64,000 nucleotides of DNA from Microglena sp. YARC (GCA_022414725.1 CM039462.1:17992213-18056212); one strand, 5' to 3'; shown: positions 41,817 through 53,908, counted from the stretch's first letter. Translations and numbers: made by a program. Notes: generated by a model not told the origin, from the letters alone.

Positions 41817-42015
41817 AAGTAATGATAACGCCTGGTGGGGCGTGGTATTAAGAGAACCCGTTGTACACGGGTGGAGAACAGTCTACCACCTCAACTGGAC
41901 AAGCTACCATCCAGTTGATAACGACCTGCAACGCTAAGGGCGACCGTAGGGGGAATCGAACCCCCGATCCTTCTTCGTTAAAGCGACTTGGTGTACCACT
42001 TGTATGACTGAAACG
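41817..42015 (-). mobile_element. tRNA-derived SINE, copy C
   Basis: On the minus strand: box B GGGGGTTCGATTCCCCC (near 41953-41969), a body with AGCTTGTCCAGTTGAGG, then the tail TAATACCACGCCCCACCAGG and CGTTATCATTAC. Body and tail match copy A; tail matches copy B. Confidence 0.88.
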
Positions 42016-42128
42016 GGCTGCTGTGAAACGGGCTGCTGTGAATTGTATGACTGAAACGGTGTACCAATTGTACACCATTGTTGGTGTACCAATTGTATGA
42101 ATGAACCGGGCTGCTGTGAGCTATAATG

Positions 42129-45100
42129 CTAGAGGAGGTGAAGGTTGGCTTCCTTGGCCTGCTCGGAGAAAGTGGGCGCTACCTTGGCCGTCTGCCTAGC
42201 CCAGGCAAGATAGTGATAGGTGTTGAACTTTCCGTTCGGGCGAATGCCCATGGCTACCTTTGCTTGCGTCACCGCTGCGCCGACATCCAGATCCTTCCGC
42301 CCCTTCAGGGGGCATACATAGTGCTCTGTCTTGTAGATGGCCAGGTTGTTGAACATTAAACACTTGATGCACATGTACCTAACCTTGTTGGGATCAGACT
42401 TCTCTCTTGGGCCCAAGGGGACCAAAGAATCAGCTGCTTCTTTCTTCATTTTTCTTCTTTTTAGATGACCAGGTGGGGGGGAAGATGGGGGAGCAGCCGA
42501 GGCTGGGGAGCTAGGACCTGCATCCTGAAGTGCTGATGAGACGGCAGATAGGGGGGGGGCATGACCTGGGGACTAGCAGCTGCCTCACCAGCTGCTCTAG
42601 GGGCAGCAGTCCCCTTTGACTCTGTCAGGCTGCGGGTGCCTTTGAAGTCCAGTAGGGCACTGAGGCAAATCTCATCATTATCATCATCATCATTATTAGA
42701 TAGGGCGGTCAGGACCGGGGGGCCAGCAGCCGCATCAGCAGGAACTCTTTGGAGGGCAGAAGGGGCAGCCCGGGGCAGGGGGGCAGCAGCCGTACCACCA
42801 GAGGATCTTTGGGCAGCGGCCAGGGCCAGGCGCCAGGAAGCAGCCGCATCCCCAGGAGCTCTTTCGAGGGCAGATGGGGTGGCAGCCAGAGCCTGGGTGT
42901 GAGGGGTGCTGTAGGTTGGCATAAAAGGGTGCCGAAGACCCCCTAAATCTGCGGACCCGCTAGGTGCTCTTAGGACAGCAGATGGGGGCACCGCCAAGAG
43001 TGGAGGGCCAGGGGCTGTGGCGCCAGGTACTGAGGGGGCAGATGGGGGGGCTGCCAAGGCCAGGGGTCCAGAAGCTGCTCCTGCAGTTGCTTTAGGACGG
43101 CTATACAGGAGGGCACTTAGACAAACGTCATCGCGGTCATCATCATCAGATAGGGCAGCCAGGGCCGGGGGACTAGCAGCTGCATCACTAGAAGCTCCTT
43201 GGGGATCAGATGGGGGGGCGGCCTGGGCCAGGCGGTCAGCAGCTGCGTCTGCAGAAGCTCCTCGGACAGCTGATAGGGCAGGGGCTGGTGCTGGCTGGGC
43301 AACAGTAAGAGGAACAGGAGGAATAGGGAGAGGTACGGTCACTCGCCAGGGAGCCGTGGGTGGCAGGCCTCTGCCTTTCCGGCCCTTGTTGGCCTTGCGG
43401 CCCTTGTCCGGGAGGATGTACACTGGAGGGACAGCCTGTAAAGACCGCTTCTTGGGTGCGGAGGCGTCAAGAGGTCGGAGAGTTTCCGGGAGGGCCGGGG
43501 CGGCCGATGGGGGGAACGATAGGTGGGGGAGAGCTACTGGCATGATAGCCTGTGGGAGGGGCATAGATGCCAGACGTTCAGCTGCAGGTAAGTAGAACTG
43601 CATGGCGCATTCTGAGTAGGTGAATGCATCCACACCCTCCCTGCCCACGACCCATGCCAGGTACCCGACTGAATTGAATTTGCCCTTCTTGCTCCTGCCC
43701 AGGGAAACAGCCATGGCCTCTATAGCCTCAGCGACTACCCTCTCAAACTCTACTGGGTGGAGCTTGGGGCACTCCGTTCTCAATGTACTGTGCTCTGTTT
43801 TGAACATCACGTGCTTGCGGAGCAGTAGGCACTTGGTGCACAGGTACCTGGTTGGTCTTTTGAATGCTTTTAGCTCATCCGGCTTCTGGTCAGCATCAGT
43901 CCCAGACACAGCCTGTGCCTGTGCCAGTGCCTCTGCCTGTATCTGTGCCTGTGTCTGTGCCTGTGTCGATATCTGAGCATGCGACTGCACCTGTGTGTGC
44001 GACTGCACCTGTGTGTGCGGAAATGCCTGAGACGTTATCTGTGCCTGCGTCGGTGCCTGTGCCTGTGTCAACATCTGTGCATGCATCTGCACCTGTGTTT
44101 CCGGCAATGCCTGTGCATATGCCTTTGTCGCTATCTGAGCATGTGTCTGCGCCTGTGTCCCCGCCAGTGCCTGTGCCTGTGTCGCTATCTGTGCATGTGT
44201 CCCCGTCAGAGCCTGTGCCTCGGCTTGCGTCGCTGTCTGTGCCTGTGTCTGTGCCAGTGACTCTGCCTGTGTCTCGGTCTTTATTGAAGTCTGCGCCTGT
44301 GCCCCTATCATTGCCTGTGCCTCTTTCTGCGTCGATGCCTGTGCCTGTGTCAGCCCATGTTTCAGTGCCTGTGCCTTGGCCAATGCCTGTGCCAGTGCCT
44401 GTAATTGTGTAAGTACATGTGCATTTGTCTGAATCTGCGTCTGTGTCTGTGTCTGTGTCTGTGTCTGTATCTGTGTCTGTGTCTGCGGCTGTGGCTGTAT
44501 CTGTGTCTGCGGCTGTGGCTGCACCTCAGCCTGTGCCACAGGCTTCGGTGGATCTTGAGCATTGAACCTCCCGATGCCAAGAACCGAGAAGTGGCTTGCC
44601 ATTGGACGTATGATCTTGCATGGAGGAGAGAGGTCAGGTGCACTCCCTGTTGCATCACGAGTTGCATCACGAGGCGCAGCAGTAGCTTCAGCAGAAATAT
44701 GGCCAAGTGCATCTGGTGCACTCCTTTTCGTCCCACGGGGTTCTGGAGCTGCTCTCTCTGCCATGCCCGTCAGATTGAGACTCTCTGTCGAGTTCAAATT
44801 CAAATTCGAATTCCCTGTTAGGGCCCGATCTTCACCTCCACCAGGTAACTCTGCTCTCTTCTTTCTCCGCCAGGCTACTACCACTGCCTCAGGTCTTGAC
44901 GGATCCAAATTCGAATTCATATTCAAATCATTGGGTCTCGGTGCCCTGGGAGCTGACGCCTTGGCTTTTGGAACCTTGGGAGCTGATGCCTTGAGTCTTG
45001 AGGGATTCAAATCCAAATTCAAATTCAAATTCTTAGGTTTTGAGGGAGCTGATACCTTGGGTCTTGGTGTCTTGGATTTTGATGCCTTGTGAGTTGACAG

Positions 45101-47940
45101 GGGTGGGGGTGGGTGATAGTGCATCTGCATCTGCATCAGGGCACGTACAGCTTGCTCAATATCAGCTAGATCATCTCCTGCTAGAACATCCTCAAACTCA
45201 GCTAGACCCGCTCCGGCTACAACATCCTTACCCTCAGCCACATCAACCTCAGCTACATCAACCTCAGCTACATCAACCTCAGCTACATCAACCCCAGCTT
45301 GATCACCATATACTGAGTTGCCCTCCTGCATTGCTGCCGCCTCTGTCTCTGTTGCCTCCTCCACTGCCTTCGCCTCGGCCCTTACTGCCTCTGCCTCGGC
45401 CCTTGCCCTTGCTCCTGCTCCTGCCGCCTCTGCCTCGGCCCTTGCCCCTGCCCCTGCCGTCCCTGGCTCTGTCCCTGCCACCCCTGGCTCAGGTCGGGCC
45501 GCACACACACTGGACACTTGGTTCATAATTTGAAGTATCTCCAATAGGACAGGGTGGCCAGTCTTCCTTGGGTCCAGAGCGGAGTCAAGCTGATCTGGAC
45601 TGGAGGTTTTGACAGGTGGGGCCAGTCCTAGATGCTCCCCTGTGCGGCGCTTTGACCAGCAGCCACCGTTTGCATCGTCAGTGTCGGCTGCCATGTCAGA
45701 AGTGGCCTCCAGCTCCCTCTTGACCGAAGCCCCCTCCAGCCCCCTCTTGATCGAAGACGGTGGCATGGGGTCTTCTCTTCCAGGCGTTGCTTCTGCGTGC
45801 GTTTGTCTATCAGGCATTGCGCTTGGAGAAGCCTCCTCTGGCTGCTGCCCGTGTCTAGTTTGTGGAGCAGGAGTTGGTTCATCTTCGTGGAGTTGGTCTA
45901 TCTGCCCGCGTCTCGTTTGTGGACCAGGAGTTGGTCCCTCTTGCTTGGCACTTGCTTCGCCCTCCCCATGCTTCTGTCCGCTTCTCGAACATGCGCCACC
46001 ATGCATTGCACTCGATGCAGCCTCTTCATGCTTCAGACTATTTCTTGTGCTGACGCCACCCTCTAGGGAGCTTGGCTTGCCCCCACCATGCTGCCGCCCA
46101 CTTCTAGTACCTGCGACACCATGCATTGCGCTTGATGCAGCCTCTTCATGCTTCAGCCTATTCCTTGTGCTGACACCATGTTGCTCGACAGTCAGATCCC
46201 CCTTGTGCAACACCTGCATGTGTCTCGCTTTGGCCGCACGGGTCGTGCGAGTGCTCCTTGTGTGCGGCAGCTCTTCTTCAGAGTGTATCGCACCTGCAGG
46301 GGTGATCTCTGCCTGCCTAACTGGCTGTGAGGGAAGCCCTGTGTGGGAGTCCGGGTGTGAGTCTGGGTAGGAGGTCCTACGTGAGAGGCTAACTGGGTGT
46401 GTGGGTGACCCTTCCATAGGGTTCACTTCGGCATTGCTGCCGGGGTGTGCATGAGACCCTCCCCCAGGTGTTACATCTGCATCGCTAGCTGGGTGCGTGG
46501 GAGACCCTCCCGCCTCTACTTCTACTCTTCTGCCCTTCTGCCATTGGTCCTGTTGCCCCTCCGCCCCTATTGAATATCTTGCCTCTACTCTTGTCCCTGC
46601 TGGATCTACGACCTCTTCTCTTGTCCCTGCTAGATATCTTGCCTCTTCTCTTGCCCCTGCTGAATCTATTGCCTCTTCTCTTGTTGCTGCTGGATATCCT
46701 GCCCCTACTAGATCTGCCGAGGCGGCTGACAGTTCATGGAAAGTATGTAGAAAGGGGCTCAGTCCCAGCTCGAGTGCACCGTCATTAGCCATCTGCAACA
46801 CATCCACGGCACCACCAGCCGCAGATGAAGAGGTGCCCAGCAGCTCCTTGCATCGTTTATTCCACAGAGCCAGCACATGCAGCAGCATGCGCCACTTAAC
46901 GTCGTTTGACGCGTCCATGACCGACTTTACGGAAAGCTTGTCCAGCACGGCACGCCAAGTCTCAAGCAGGTAGGTCTCTGTGCTGGAATTCGTTACTGCT
47001 GCTGAAGGCGGGTAATCTGCTGCCGCTGGATGGTTCGCTCTTCCTGTTACTGCTGCTCCTGCTGCTGATGATGATGGCGGGCAATCAGCTGCTGCTGCTG
47101 CTGGATGGTTCGATCTTCCTGCTGCTGCTGCTGCTGCTGGCGGGCAATCAGATGCTGCTGCTGCTGGATGGTTCGCTCTTCCTGCTGCTGCTGCTGCTGC
47201 TGGCGAAGGGTATTCATCTGCTGCTGCTGGAGGGCGCTCTGCCTCTGCTGGTCGGTACTCTTCTTCTGCTGCTGGAGAGTTCTCTCCTCCTGCTGCTGTC
47301 TCTGTTGCTGTTGCTGCTACTGCTGGCTCTGTTGCTGTTGCTGCTGGCTCTGTTGCTGTTGCTGCTGCTGCTGCTGGCTCTGTTGCTGCTGCTGCTAGCA
47401 AGAGGTGCTCATCTGCTGCCCCTGCTGGAGGGTACTCAGCTGCTGCTGCTGCTGCTGCTGCTGCTGGAGGGTTATCTACTGCTGCTGCTGCTGCTGCTGG
47501 AGGGTTATCTGCTGCTACTGCTGCTGGCTTTTTATCAGAGCCGATATCAGGAATGAGGCCAACAATTCCTGAGAGTGTTAATTGTAATGTTAAGTGTTAG
47601 TTTATTCGTTTAAGTGTTAGTGAAAGCGCTAGTGTTCATTTTTGTGCTCATGTTCAAGTGTTAGAGGCTAAAGTATTGGCAGGGATAGTGGTGGTGGTGG
47701 TGTTAGTGTTGAAGTGTTCAAGGTTGAAATGTTGGCAGTGTTAATCTTAATGTTATTGTTATTGTAAGTGCTAGTGTTAAATTATTGGTAGGGTTAGTGT
47801 TGGTGTTAGTGTTAGTGCTAAAGTGTTAGAGGATGGTTGAGGTGGTGGAATGAAGCCGACAATTCCTGAACGTGTTGGCCGGTTCACTGGAGTCAATGGC
47901 TGGTGGCTGGGCGAGGCGGTGGTGGTTGTGTGGTTGTGCA

Positions 47941-47983
<43 letters not shown>

Positions 47984-50807
47984 TTGTGTGTGTGGTTATG
48001 TGCGTATGTGTGTGTGTGAGGTTGTGTGTGTGTGTGTTTGTGTGTGTGTGTGCGTCGCGGTTGATTACGCACCATGCATCATTCACACCCTGCACAACAC
48101 AGCATACGGTACATAGCATGTGCACTGTTTACACCTTGTGACATGGACAAGGGACTACAGCATACGGTACACAGCATGTGCACTGTTTACACCTTGTGAC
48201 ATGGACAAGGCACTACAGCATACGGTACACAGCATGTGCACTGTTTACACCTTGTGATATGGACAAGGCACTACAGCATACGGTACACAGCATGTGTATT
48301 GTTTACACCTTGTGACATGGATAAGTCACTACAGCATACGGTACACAGCATGTGCACTGTTTACATCTTGTGACATGGACAAGGCACAACAGCATACAGT
48401 ACACAGCATGTGCACTGTTTACACCTTGTGATATGGACAAGGCACTACAGCATACAGTACACAGCAACCTGCACAACACAGCATACGGTACATAGCATGT
48501 GCACTGTTTACACCTTGTGACATGGACAAGGGACTACAGCATACGGTACACAGCATGTGCACTGTTTACACCTTGTGACATGGACAAGGCACTACAGCAT
48601 ACGGTACACAGCATGTGCACTGTTTACACCTTGTGATATGGACAAGGCACTACAGCATACGGTACACAGCATGTGTATTGTTTACACCTTGTGACATGGA
48701 CAAGGCACTACAGCATACGGTACACAGCATGTGCACTGTTTACATCTTGTGACATGGACAAGGCACAACAGCATACAGTACACAGCATGTGCACTGTTTA
48801 CACCTTGTGATATGGACAAGGCACTACAGCATACAGTACACAGCAACCTGCACAACACAGCATACGGTACATAGCATGTGCACTGTTTACACCTTGTGAC
48901 ATGGACAAGGGACTACAGCATACGGTACACAGCATGTGCACTGTTTACACCTTGTGACATGGACAAGGCACTACAGCATACGGTACACAGCATGTGCACT
49001 GTTTACACCTTGTGATATGGACAAGGCACTACAGCATACGGTACACAGCATGTGTATTGTTTACACCTTGTGACATGAATAAGTCACTACAGCATACGGT
49101 ACACAGCATGTGCACTGTTTACATCTTGTGACATGGACAAGGCACAACAGCATACAGTACACAGCATGCGCCCTGTCTACACCTTGTGACAGGAACAAGG
49201 CACTACAGCATACGGTACAGAGCATGTGGATTTTGTACGCCTTGTGTCATGGACGAGGCAATATGCATACCTTGTATGGATCAGGTGATTCACCGCACAC
49301 ATCATGCTCATCTTGCAACACACAAACATCATTTCTGTCATGCACCACAAGCACCATACACACTGTGCACCACATGCACCAAACACGCTATGTTCATCAT
49401 CTACCATACAAAACAAACACACTATGCACAGCATCGTCATCTACCATACATCACCATGCGTTATCATTACATCACCATCACCATCACCATCACCATCACA
49501 TCACCATCGTCATCTACCATACATCTACCATACATCGTCATCTACCATACATCTACCATACAAAACAAACACACTATGCACAGCAGCTACTATACAAACC
49601 ACGCACATCATGCACACCATGCACACCATGCACCATACACACCATGCACCATAAAGACCACAAGCACCATGCACCAAACACACCATGCACCATACAGACC
49701 ACACACACCATGCACCATACAGAAAAAACGCACCATACACACCACGCACACCTGCACCAAACACACCATGCGCCATACGCACCACGCACAGCATGCACCA
49801 CGCACACCATGCACCAAACACACCATGCACCATACACATCATACATCATGCACCATACACACCATGCGGATCATGCACCAAACACACCACGCACCATTAA
49901 CACCACGCATATCATGCACCATACACACCATGCACCAAACACACCACGCACATCATGCGCCAAACACACCAAACACAGCATGCACACCATGCACCAAACA
50001 CAGCATGCACCAAACACAGCATGCACATCATGCGCCAAACACACCAAACACACCAAACACACCAAAGACAGCATGCACACCATGCACCAAACACAGCATG
50101 CACATCATGCACCAAACACACCAAACACAGCATGCACACAGTTTGCCAAACAACATGCACCATACACAACATCACCAAACACATCATGCATCATACACAC
50201 TATGCAGAGCATGCACCATAAAGGTGCACCACACACGCAACGTGCTCCACAAACATGATCATGCACCATGCGCATCATGCCCACCCTGTACCCAGTACAC
50301 CATGGGCCACATACCAGGGGGTAAGATATCCAGGTGAAGGTGGTCAAGCCATGAATTTCTGCAGTCCCTGCAGTAGCGTCCTTTACTGCACAAGTAAGCT
50401 GTACTGCAGCTATTTGACCTGATGGATGAGGTGGTAGCAGTACTGCCCCATGACCTGTCAGCTATATCTGTCTTCGTGCACTCTGGACAAGACAGAGCAC
50501 ACCATCTCGAGGAATCCAGGACCGTCAGGGAAACCTTCTCCACTGCTTCGTCGATCTCCTCGATTGTCTGCGTCCGAGGGAACGTAGCAACCGGCTGAAA
50601 TCGAAAGGTGAGGTCGTGAAACGGGATATGTGCCGAGGCTGCTAGCGCAGCAGCAACGTCGGAGAAGAACACTCCCCAGTCCTTGTCGCTGCAGGGCTTG
50701 CGCTTGCCTTTCTTAATGCGCGGCCGGATTAGCGTTTGCCCCTCCACGAGCAGCTCGATGGACGGTTTATCGCTGTTCGCCGGGAACGCGATTTTATGAG
50801 GAGCCAT
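42129..50807 (-). CDS. Giant low-complexity Cys-domain protein, two exons
   Basis: Function unknown. Exon 1, 50807-50315, encodes about 164 residues with a Cys-rich part (CALSCPEC, then CSTAYLC and YCRDC). Its donor (CCCCCTG then GTATGT) and the acceptor at 47569 join in phase to give ...[16 protein letters not shown]. Exon 2, 47568-42129, encodes Ala/Pro/Glu tracts, a charged Gly/Ser region, a Lys/Pro/Asn region, a long Gln/Ala/Thr repeat (about 44520-43890), then a Cys domain ([23 protein letters not shown]; about 43855-43590), a Pro/Ala region and a second Cys domain ([23 protein letters not shown]; 42380-42180). The frame breaks in a seven-G run at 42475-42481; one more G would keep it open to the TAG at 42129, so this is probably a sequence error. 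The total is about 1,970 residues. The start could be the ATG at 50807 or 50972. Opposite-strand ORFs are shadows. Confidence 0.75.
47075..47520. repeat. CTG/CAG trinucleotide tract within the coding exon
   Basis: Interrupted (gctgct)n runs, read on the minus strand as Ala-rich tracts separated by DNPPA and related modules. This suggests in-frame repeat growth inside the giant gene. Confidence 0.9.
47580..48060. repeat. Intron start: GTTAGTGTTA-type and (GT)n repeats
   Basis: 47580-47850 is a degenerate agtgttagtgtt array. 47850-47880 copies the acceptor and start of exon 2 (GACAATTCCTGAACGTGTT against AACAATTCCTGAGAGTGTT). A (TG)n-type tract follows at 47930-48055. Confidence 0.85.
48062..49290. 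repeat. 58-bp satellite in a 379-bp higher-order repeat
   Basis: Monomers of about 58 bp contain GCATACGGTACACAGCATGT and TTTACACCTTGTGACATGGA. The variant monomer beginning CTGCACAACACAGCATACGG recurs at 48090, 48469 and 48848, so blocks of about 6.5 monomers (379 bp) are repeated three times almost identically. Confidence 0.96.
49300..50265. repeat. Degenerate ACCATGCACCAAACACACC array
   Basis: Tens of 9-24-bp units rich in caccatgcac and accaaacac. It fills the rest of the intron up to the donor of exon 1. Open frames on either strand here are by-products of the repeat. Confidence 0.93.
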
Positions 50808-51000
50808 GGGCGCTAGGTGCTCTACATGTCTTTGCAGGGATTGAAAGATTACAATTCCCTGCAACAATAGAACGGATTCGTCGAAATGGCAGGAAAAGGC
50901 AGTCGGCACGCGGCGAAAGGTCGCTTGTCGGGTTACAACTTGGGTTTTGGGGAAATGAGGGGGAATGTACATTGCGTCAGTTCAATTTCCCGACTCGAGA

Positions 51001-51370
51001 ACTCCGGACCTCGAAATCTGACACAATTTTTCCCGACTCTCACATTAGGCCCATGTGGACCCTCCATAGACAATGTTTGAACTCCGGAGTCCGGACCACT
51101 TTTTCTTTTTGGGGCTACTCGTGGTAGCTTCTAGGCAGCTCCCTTTACCCGTCCTTGGGCCAAACCTGAAGCTAGGTATGAAAGCTGACACGAAGGGCAT
51201 TCTAATGAAGCTTAAAGCTTTGGGTTTTATCCAGTGGATAGCTAATGGAGCTGGCTGGAAGCTGCCATTGCAGCCCAAATAAGAAAAACAGTCCTCCAGA
51301 CCTTGAAATCTGAACAAAATTTCCCAAAATTCATTAAGTAGGTCGATGTGGACCCATTAGAGGCAATGTT
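51001..51370. mobile_element. MITE family 2 between duplicated flanks
   Basis: The MITE is at 51095-51290 (GGTAGCTTCTAGGCAGCTCC start, CTGGCTGGAAGCTGCCATTG end). The flanks 51001-51077 and 51293-51370 are diverged direct repeats (GACCTCGAAATCTGACACAA against GACCTTGAAATCTGAACAAA; GACAATGTTTGA against GGCAATGTTTGA). Confidence 0.85.
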
Positions 51371-51414
51371 TGATACGGTAGTAACAGGCCCCTTTGTCGC
51401 CAACCGAATTAAAT

Positions 51415-51740
51415 TAATACTGTAGCACGAACTCAGGCCCCCCTTCGATAAAACGATTGTCTGGGGTTCAGTTCATCAGTTGCCTTTTCGTTGTGGCCCT
51501 CCTTTTACTGCCAAAGACGGCAGGCAGCCTTATATGCTGGAGGCATGTAACCAAGTTCAAGTTCAAGTTTTGCACGTGTCTCAATGTTTCTGTGACATTC
51601 TGATCATATTTGTCTGGATCATTACATGTTAAAGTCTGCTTGACACCGCGAGGGTGTATGAGACTCAGTATACATATAACTACTGGGAATTGGAAAAGGG
51701 TGGCCAGCCCAGAATTGGCTAAAAAAAACATGTTACAATC
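51415..51740. repeat. Dispersed repeat fragments
   Basis: Holds GTAGCACGAACTCAGG...AACGATTGTCTGGGGTTCAG (as at 52138-52200), the gacgg...accaagttcaag repeat and a family 5 fragment (51655-51735). No gene. Confidence 0.65.
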
Positions 51741-51880
51741 AAATTATTTGCTATGACGTCTTTGTCAGAGTTCTATTGGACTCTACAACAAGGCCTGCAG
51801 CGTGCCGCAGAGGCGGAGTCTCAAGCTTCTGCAGGACAAGCCCCAGGAGGTGGTGGGCTCGGGGGAGGTGGAGACTCTAC

Positions 51881-52075
51881 CAGGGTACTACATTTTGTCA
51901 AATTGATCAGCGCTAAAAGCGCACAAACGTCAAATTGGTCAGCGCTTTCTAGTGCAAAAAGCGCAAAAACTGCGTGCTGCGCCCACAGGGAGTTGAAAAA
52001 ACTGCGCGAAACGCGCAGTGGGGCTCAAAAAGCGTGCGCGAAATTGCGCTGCCGCGCGCGCTTTGTAGTACCCTG
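51881..52075. mobile_element. hAT-like MITE, family 1, copy 2
   Basis: 195 bp. CAGGGTACTAC...GTAGTACCCTG with the exact 8-bp duplication GACTCTAC (51873-51880 and 52076-52083). Contains an internal partial duplication (AAATTGATCAGCGCT and AAATTGGTCAGCGCT). Confidence 0.95.
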
Positions 52076-52137
52076 GACTCTACAAGCTTTAAGCTACACA
52101 GGATTGCAACAAGTCATTACACTTTATTTACACGATC

Positions 52138-52900
52138 ACTGTAGCACGAACTCAGTTCCCTCGTCGGTAAAACGATTGTTTGAGGTTCATATAATCAATT
52201 AGTTTTATTTAGCCCCTCTTGATATCATAGTCGGGCAAGTACCTTCAACATATTTGGCTACACCTGGACTGTTACACACACACAAATTGTCTAATACGTT
52301 TAGTTGGATCACTGGTTTCCGTGGGCATCGCACTTAGGGGACTTGGAATTGGAAGATGGTGAGCAGCCCAGAGTTGGCTGAATAACCATGAAACAACCCA
52401 ATCCAATAAGTTGCAGTGACGCCTTTGGAGACTCTACAAGCTTTAGCTTTTAGCCTCGTCTGATGTCATGGTTGAGCAAGCCCCTTTAGCCTATTTGGCT
52501 ACCCCTGGACTGAGACAACACATACATAAGCTAGCTAGGAATGCAACAAGAGCAACACACACCAAAGACCTGTCCTGCTGGACTGTTTTATTTTAAGGTG
52601 TGTTTTATTGTTTTAAGGTGTGTTTTATTGTTTTAAGGTGTGTTTTATTATTTTAAGGTGTGTTTTATTGTTTTAAGGTGTGTTTTATTATTTAAAGGTG
52701 TGTTTTATTGTTTTAGCCCCTCCTGAAATCACGGTTGGGCAAGCCCCTTTCGCCTATATGGCCTACAACTGAACTGACAGCATATGTATATAAGGTGCTA
52801 CTCGTACCACAAGTGCTAGCTTAGGTACCTTGGTGTTTTGGCAGTGCTACATTAGAGCCTATTGGGGTTTCTTTCTGGGGCAAAACAAGCTGCTGGTGGC
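52138..52900. repeat. Dispersed repeats and a 20-bp array
   Basis: 52138-52280 and 52460-52510 are copies of the cacgaact...gggcaagt repeat; 52308-52405 is a family 5 copy; 52587-52715 has about seven units of TTTTAAGGTGTGTTTTATT. No coding signal. Confidence 0.85.
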
Positions 52901-53061
52901 CAGGGTACTACATGTTGTCAAATTGGTCAGCGCTTTGTAGTGCAAAAAGCGCTAAAACTGCGCGCTGCGCCCACAGGGGGTTGAAAAACTGCGCGAAACG
53001 CGCAGTGGGGCTCAGAAGCGTGCACGAAAACGCGCTGTCGCGCGCGCTATGTAGTACTCTG
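52901..53061. mobile_element. hAT-like MITE, family 1, copy 3
   Basis: 161 bp. CAGGGTACTAC...GTAGTACTCTG with the exact 8-bp duplication CTGGTGGC (52893-52900 and 53062-53069). Confidence 0.95.
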
Positions 53062-53113
53062 CTGGTGGCACCCTAAAGACTACTAGAAGCAACACGGTGA
53101 AATGTAAAGACAC

Positions 53114-53308
53114 CAGGGTAATTCAAAGCGCGCGCTTTTGGGCTTTTGAGTGCTGACTTTTTGACCCCCTCTGCGCTTTAAGCGCAGTTTTTTGCATCCC
53201 CCTGTGGGCGCTGCAAGCAATTTTTGCGCTTTTTGCACTACAAAGCGCAGTTTTTTTGTTTTCATGTGCGCTAAAGCGCTGGCCAATTTGGCCATTTGAA
53301 GTACCCTG
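53114..53308. mobile_element. hAT-like MITE, family 1, copy 4, in a duplicated flank
   Basis: 195 bp, CAGGGTAATTC...GAAGTACCCTG, orientation as copy 1. Instead of an 8-bp duplication it is flanked by diverged 28-bp direct repeats (53086-53113 and 53309-53336) starting GAAGCAACACGGTG and ending GTAAAGACAC. Confidence 0.88.
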
Positions 53309-53509
53309 GAAGCAACACGGTGCTACGTAAAGACACTGCTTCTTTCCCTTATACACGTTCTGCTCGTTATTTGGATGTTGAGTTATTTGGATGTTGAGTT
53401 ATTTGGATATTGATATATACATGATGCTCATGAGACTTATTTTCCACTGCTTCTTTTTGAAACAACCCTGGTTTCAAACCCGTCTATTATAGGCTAGGCA
53501 ACTGAATTC

Positions 53510-53905
53510 CAGGAGGAGGTGGCGGAATCTTGGGTGGCCCAAGACTGCTGCACTGTGTTGTTGCACCGTGTCTACAACAGATTAGACAGCCGAATGCCAG
53601 TGTGGGGTGGCGGAATCTTGGGTGGCCTAAGTCTGTTGCACTGTGTTGTTGCACCTTGCCTACAACAGAGATTACAAAATTCCGCGGATCTTGGGTGGCC
53701 CAAGTCTGTTGCACCGTGTTGTTCCACGGTGTCTTCAACAGATCAGACAACCGAATGCCAGTGGGAGGTGGCGGAATCTTGGGTGGCCCAAGTCTGTTGC
53801 ACCGTGTTGTTGCACTGTGTCTTTAACAGATCAGACATCCGAATTCCAGTGGGAGGTGGCGTAATCTTGGGTGGCCCAAGTCTGTTGCACTGTGTTGTTG
53901 CACCT
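53510..53905. repeat. Tandem copies of the hydrolase-like gene's 3' end
   Basis: Four units of 80-105 bp immediately beyond the stop at 53909, each repeating GGTGGCGGAATCTTGGGTGG and a TTGTTGCACC(T/G)TG(C/T)CT(A/T)CAACAG stretch, which is the last coding segment plus the 3' flank. Confidence 0.9.
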
Positions 53906-53908
53906 TGC

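Noticed and set aside
41940..42015. tRNA gene on the minus strand
   Set aside because: Good T-arm but part of SINE copy C, with the same body and tail as copy A.
42561..46973. Several plus-strand ORFs of 60-250 residues opposite the giant gene
   Set aside because: Antisense shadows of a GC-rich, low-complexity coding region.
47068..47556. Plus-strand ORFs of poly-Leu or poly-Cys
   Set aside because: Shadows of the CTG/CAG tract. The minus strand continues into a long frame with recognisable repeated Cys domains and a phase-matched upstream exon.
48062..49290. CRISPR-like regular repeat spacing
   Set aside because: Monomers are contiguous, with no unique spacers, in a eukaryotic intron; it is a satellite.
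49110..50337. Two 380-residue ORFs rich in Thr, His and Pro
   Set aside because: They come from a degenerate accatgcac array in the intron; all frames are equally open and nothing but repeat is encoded.
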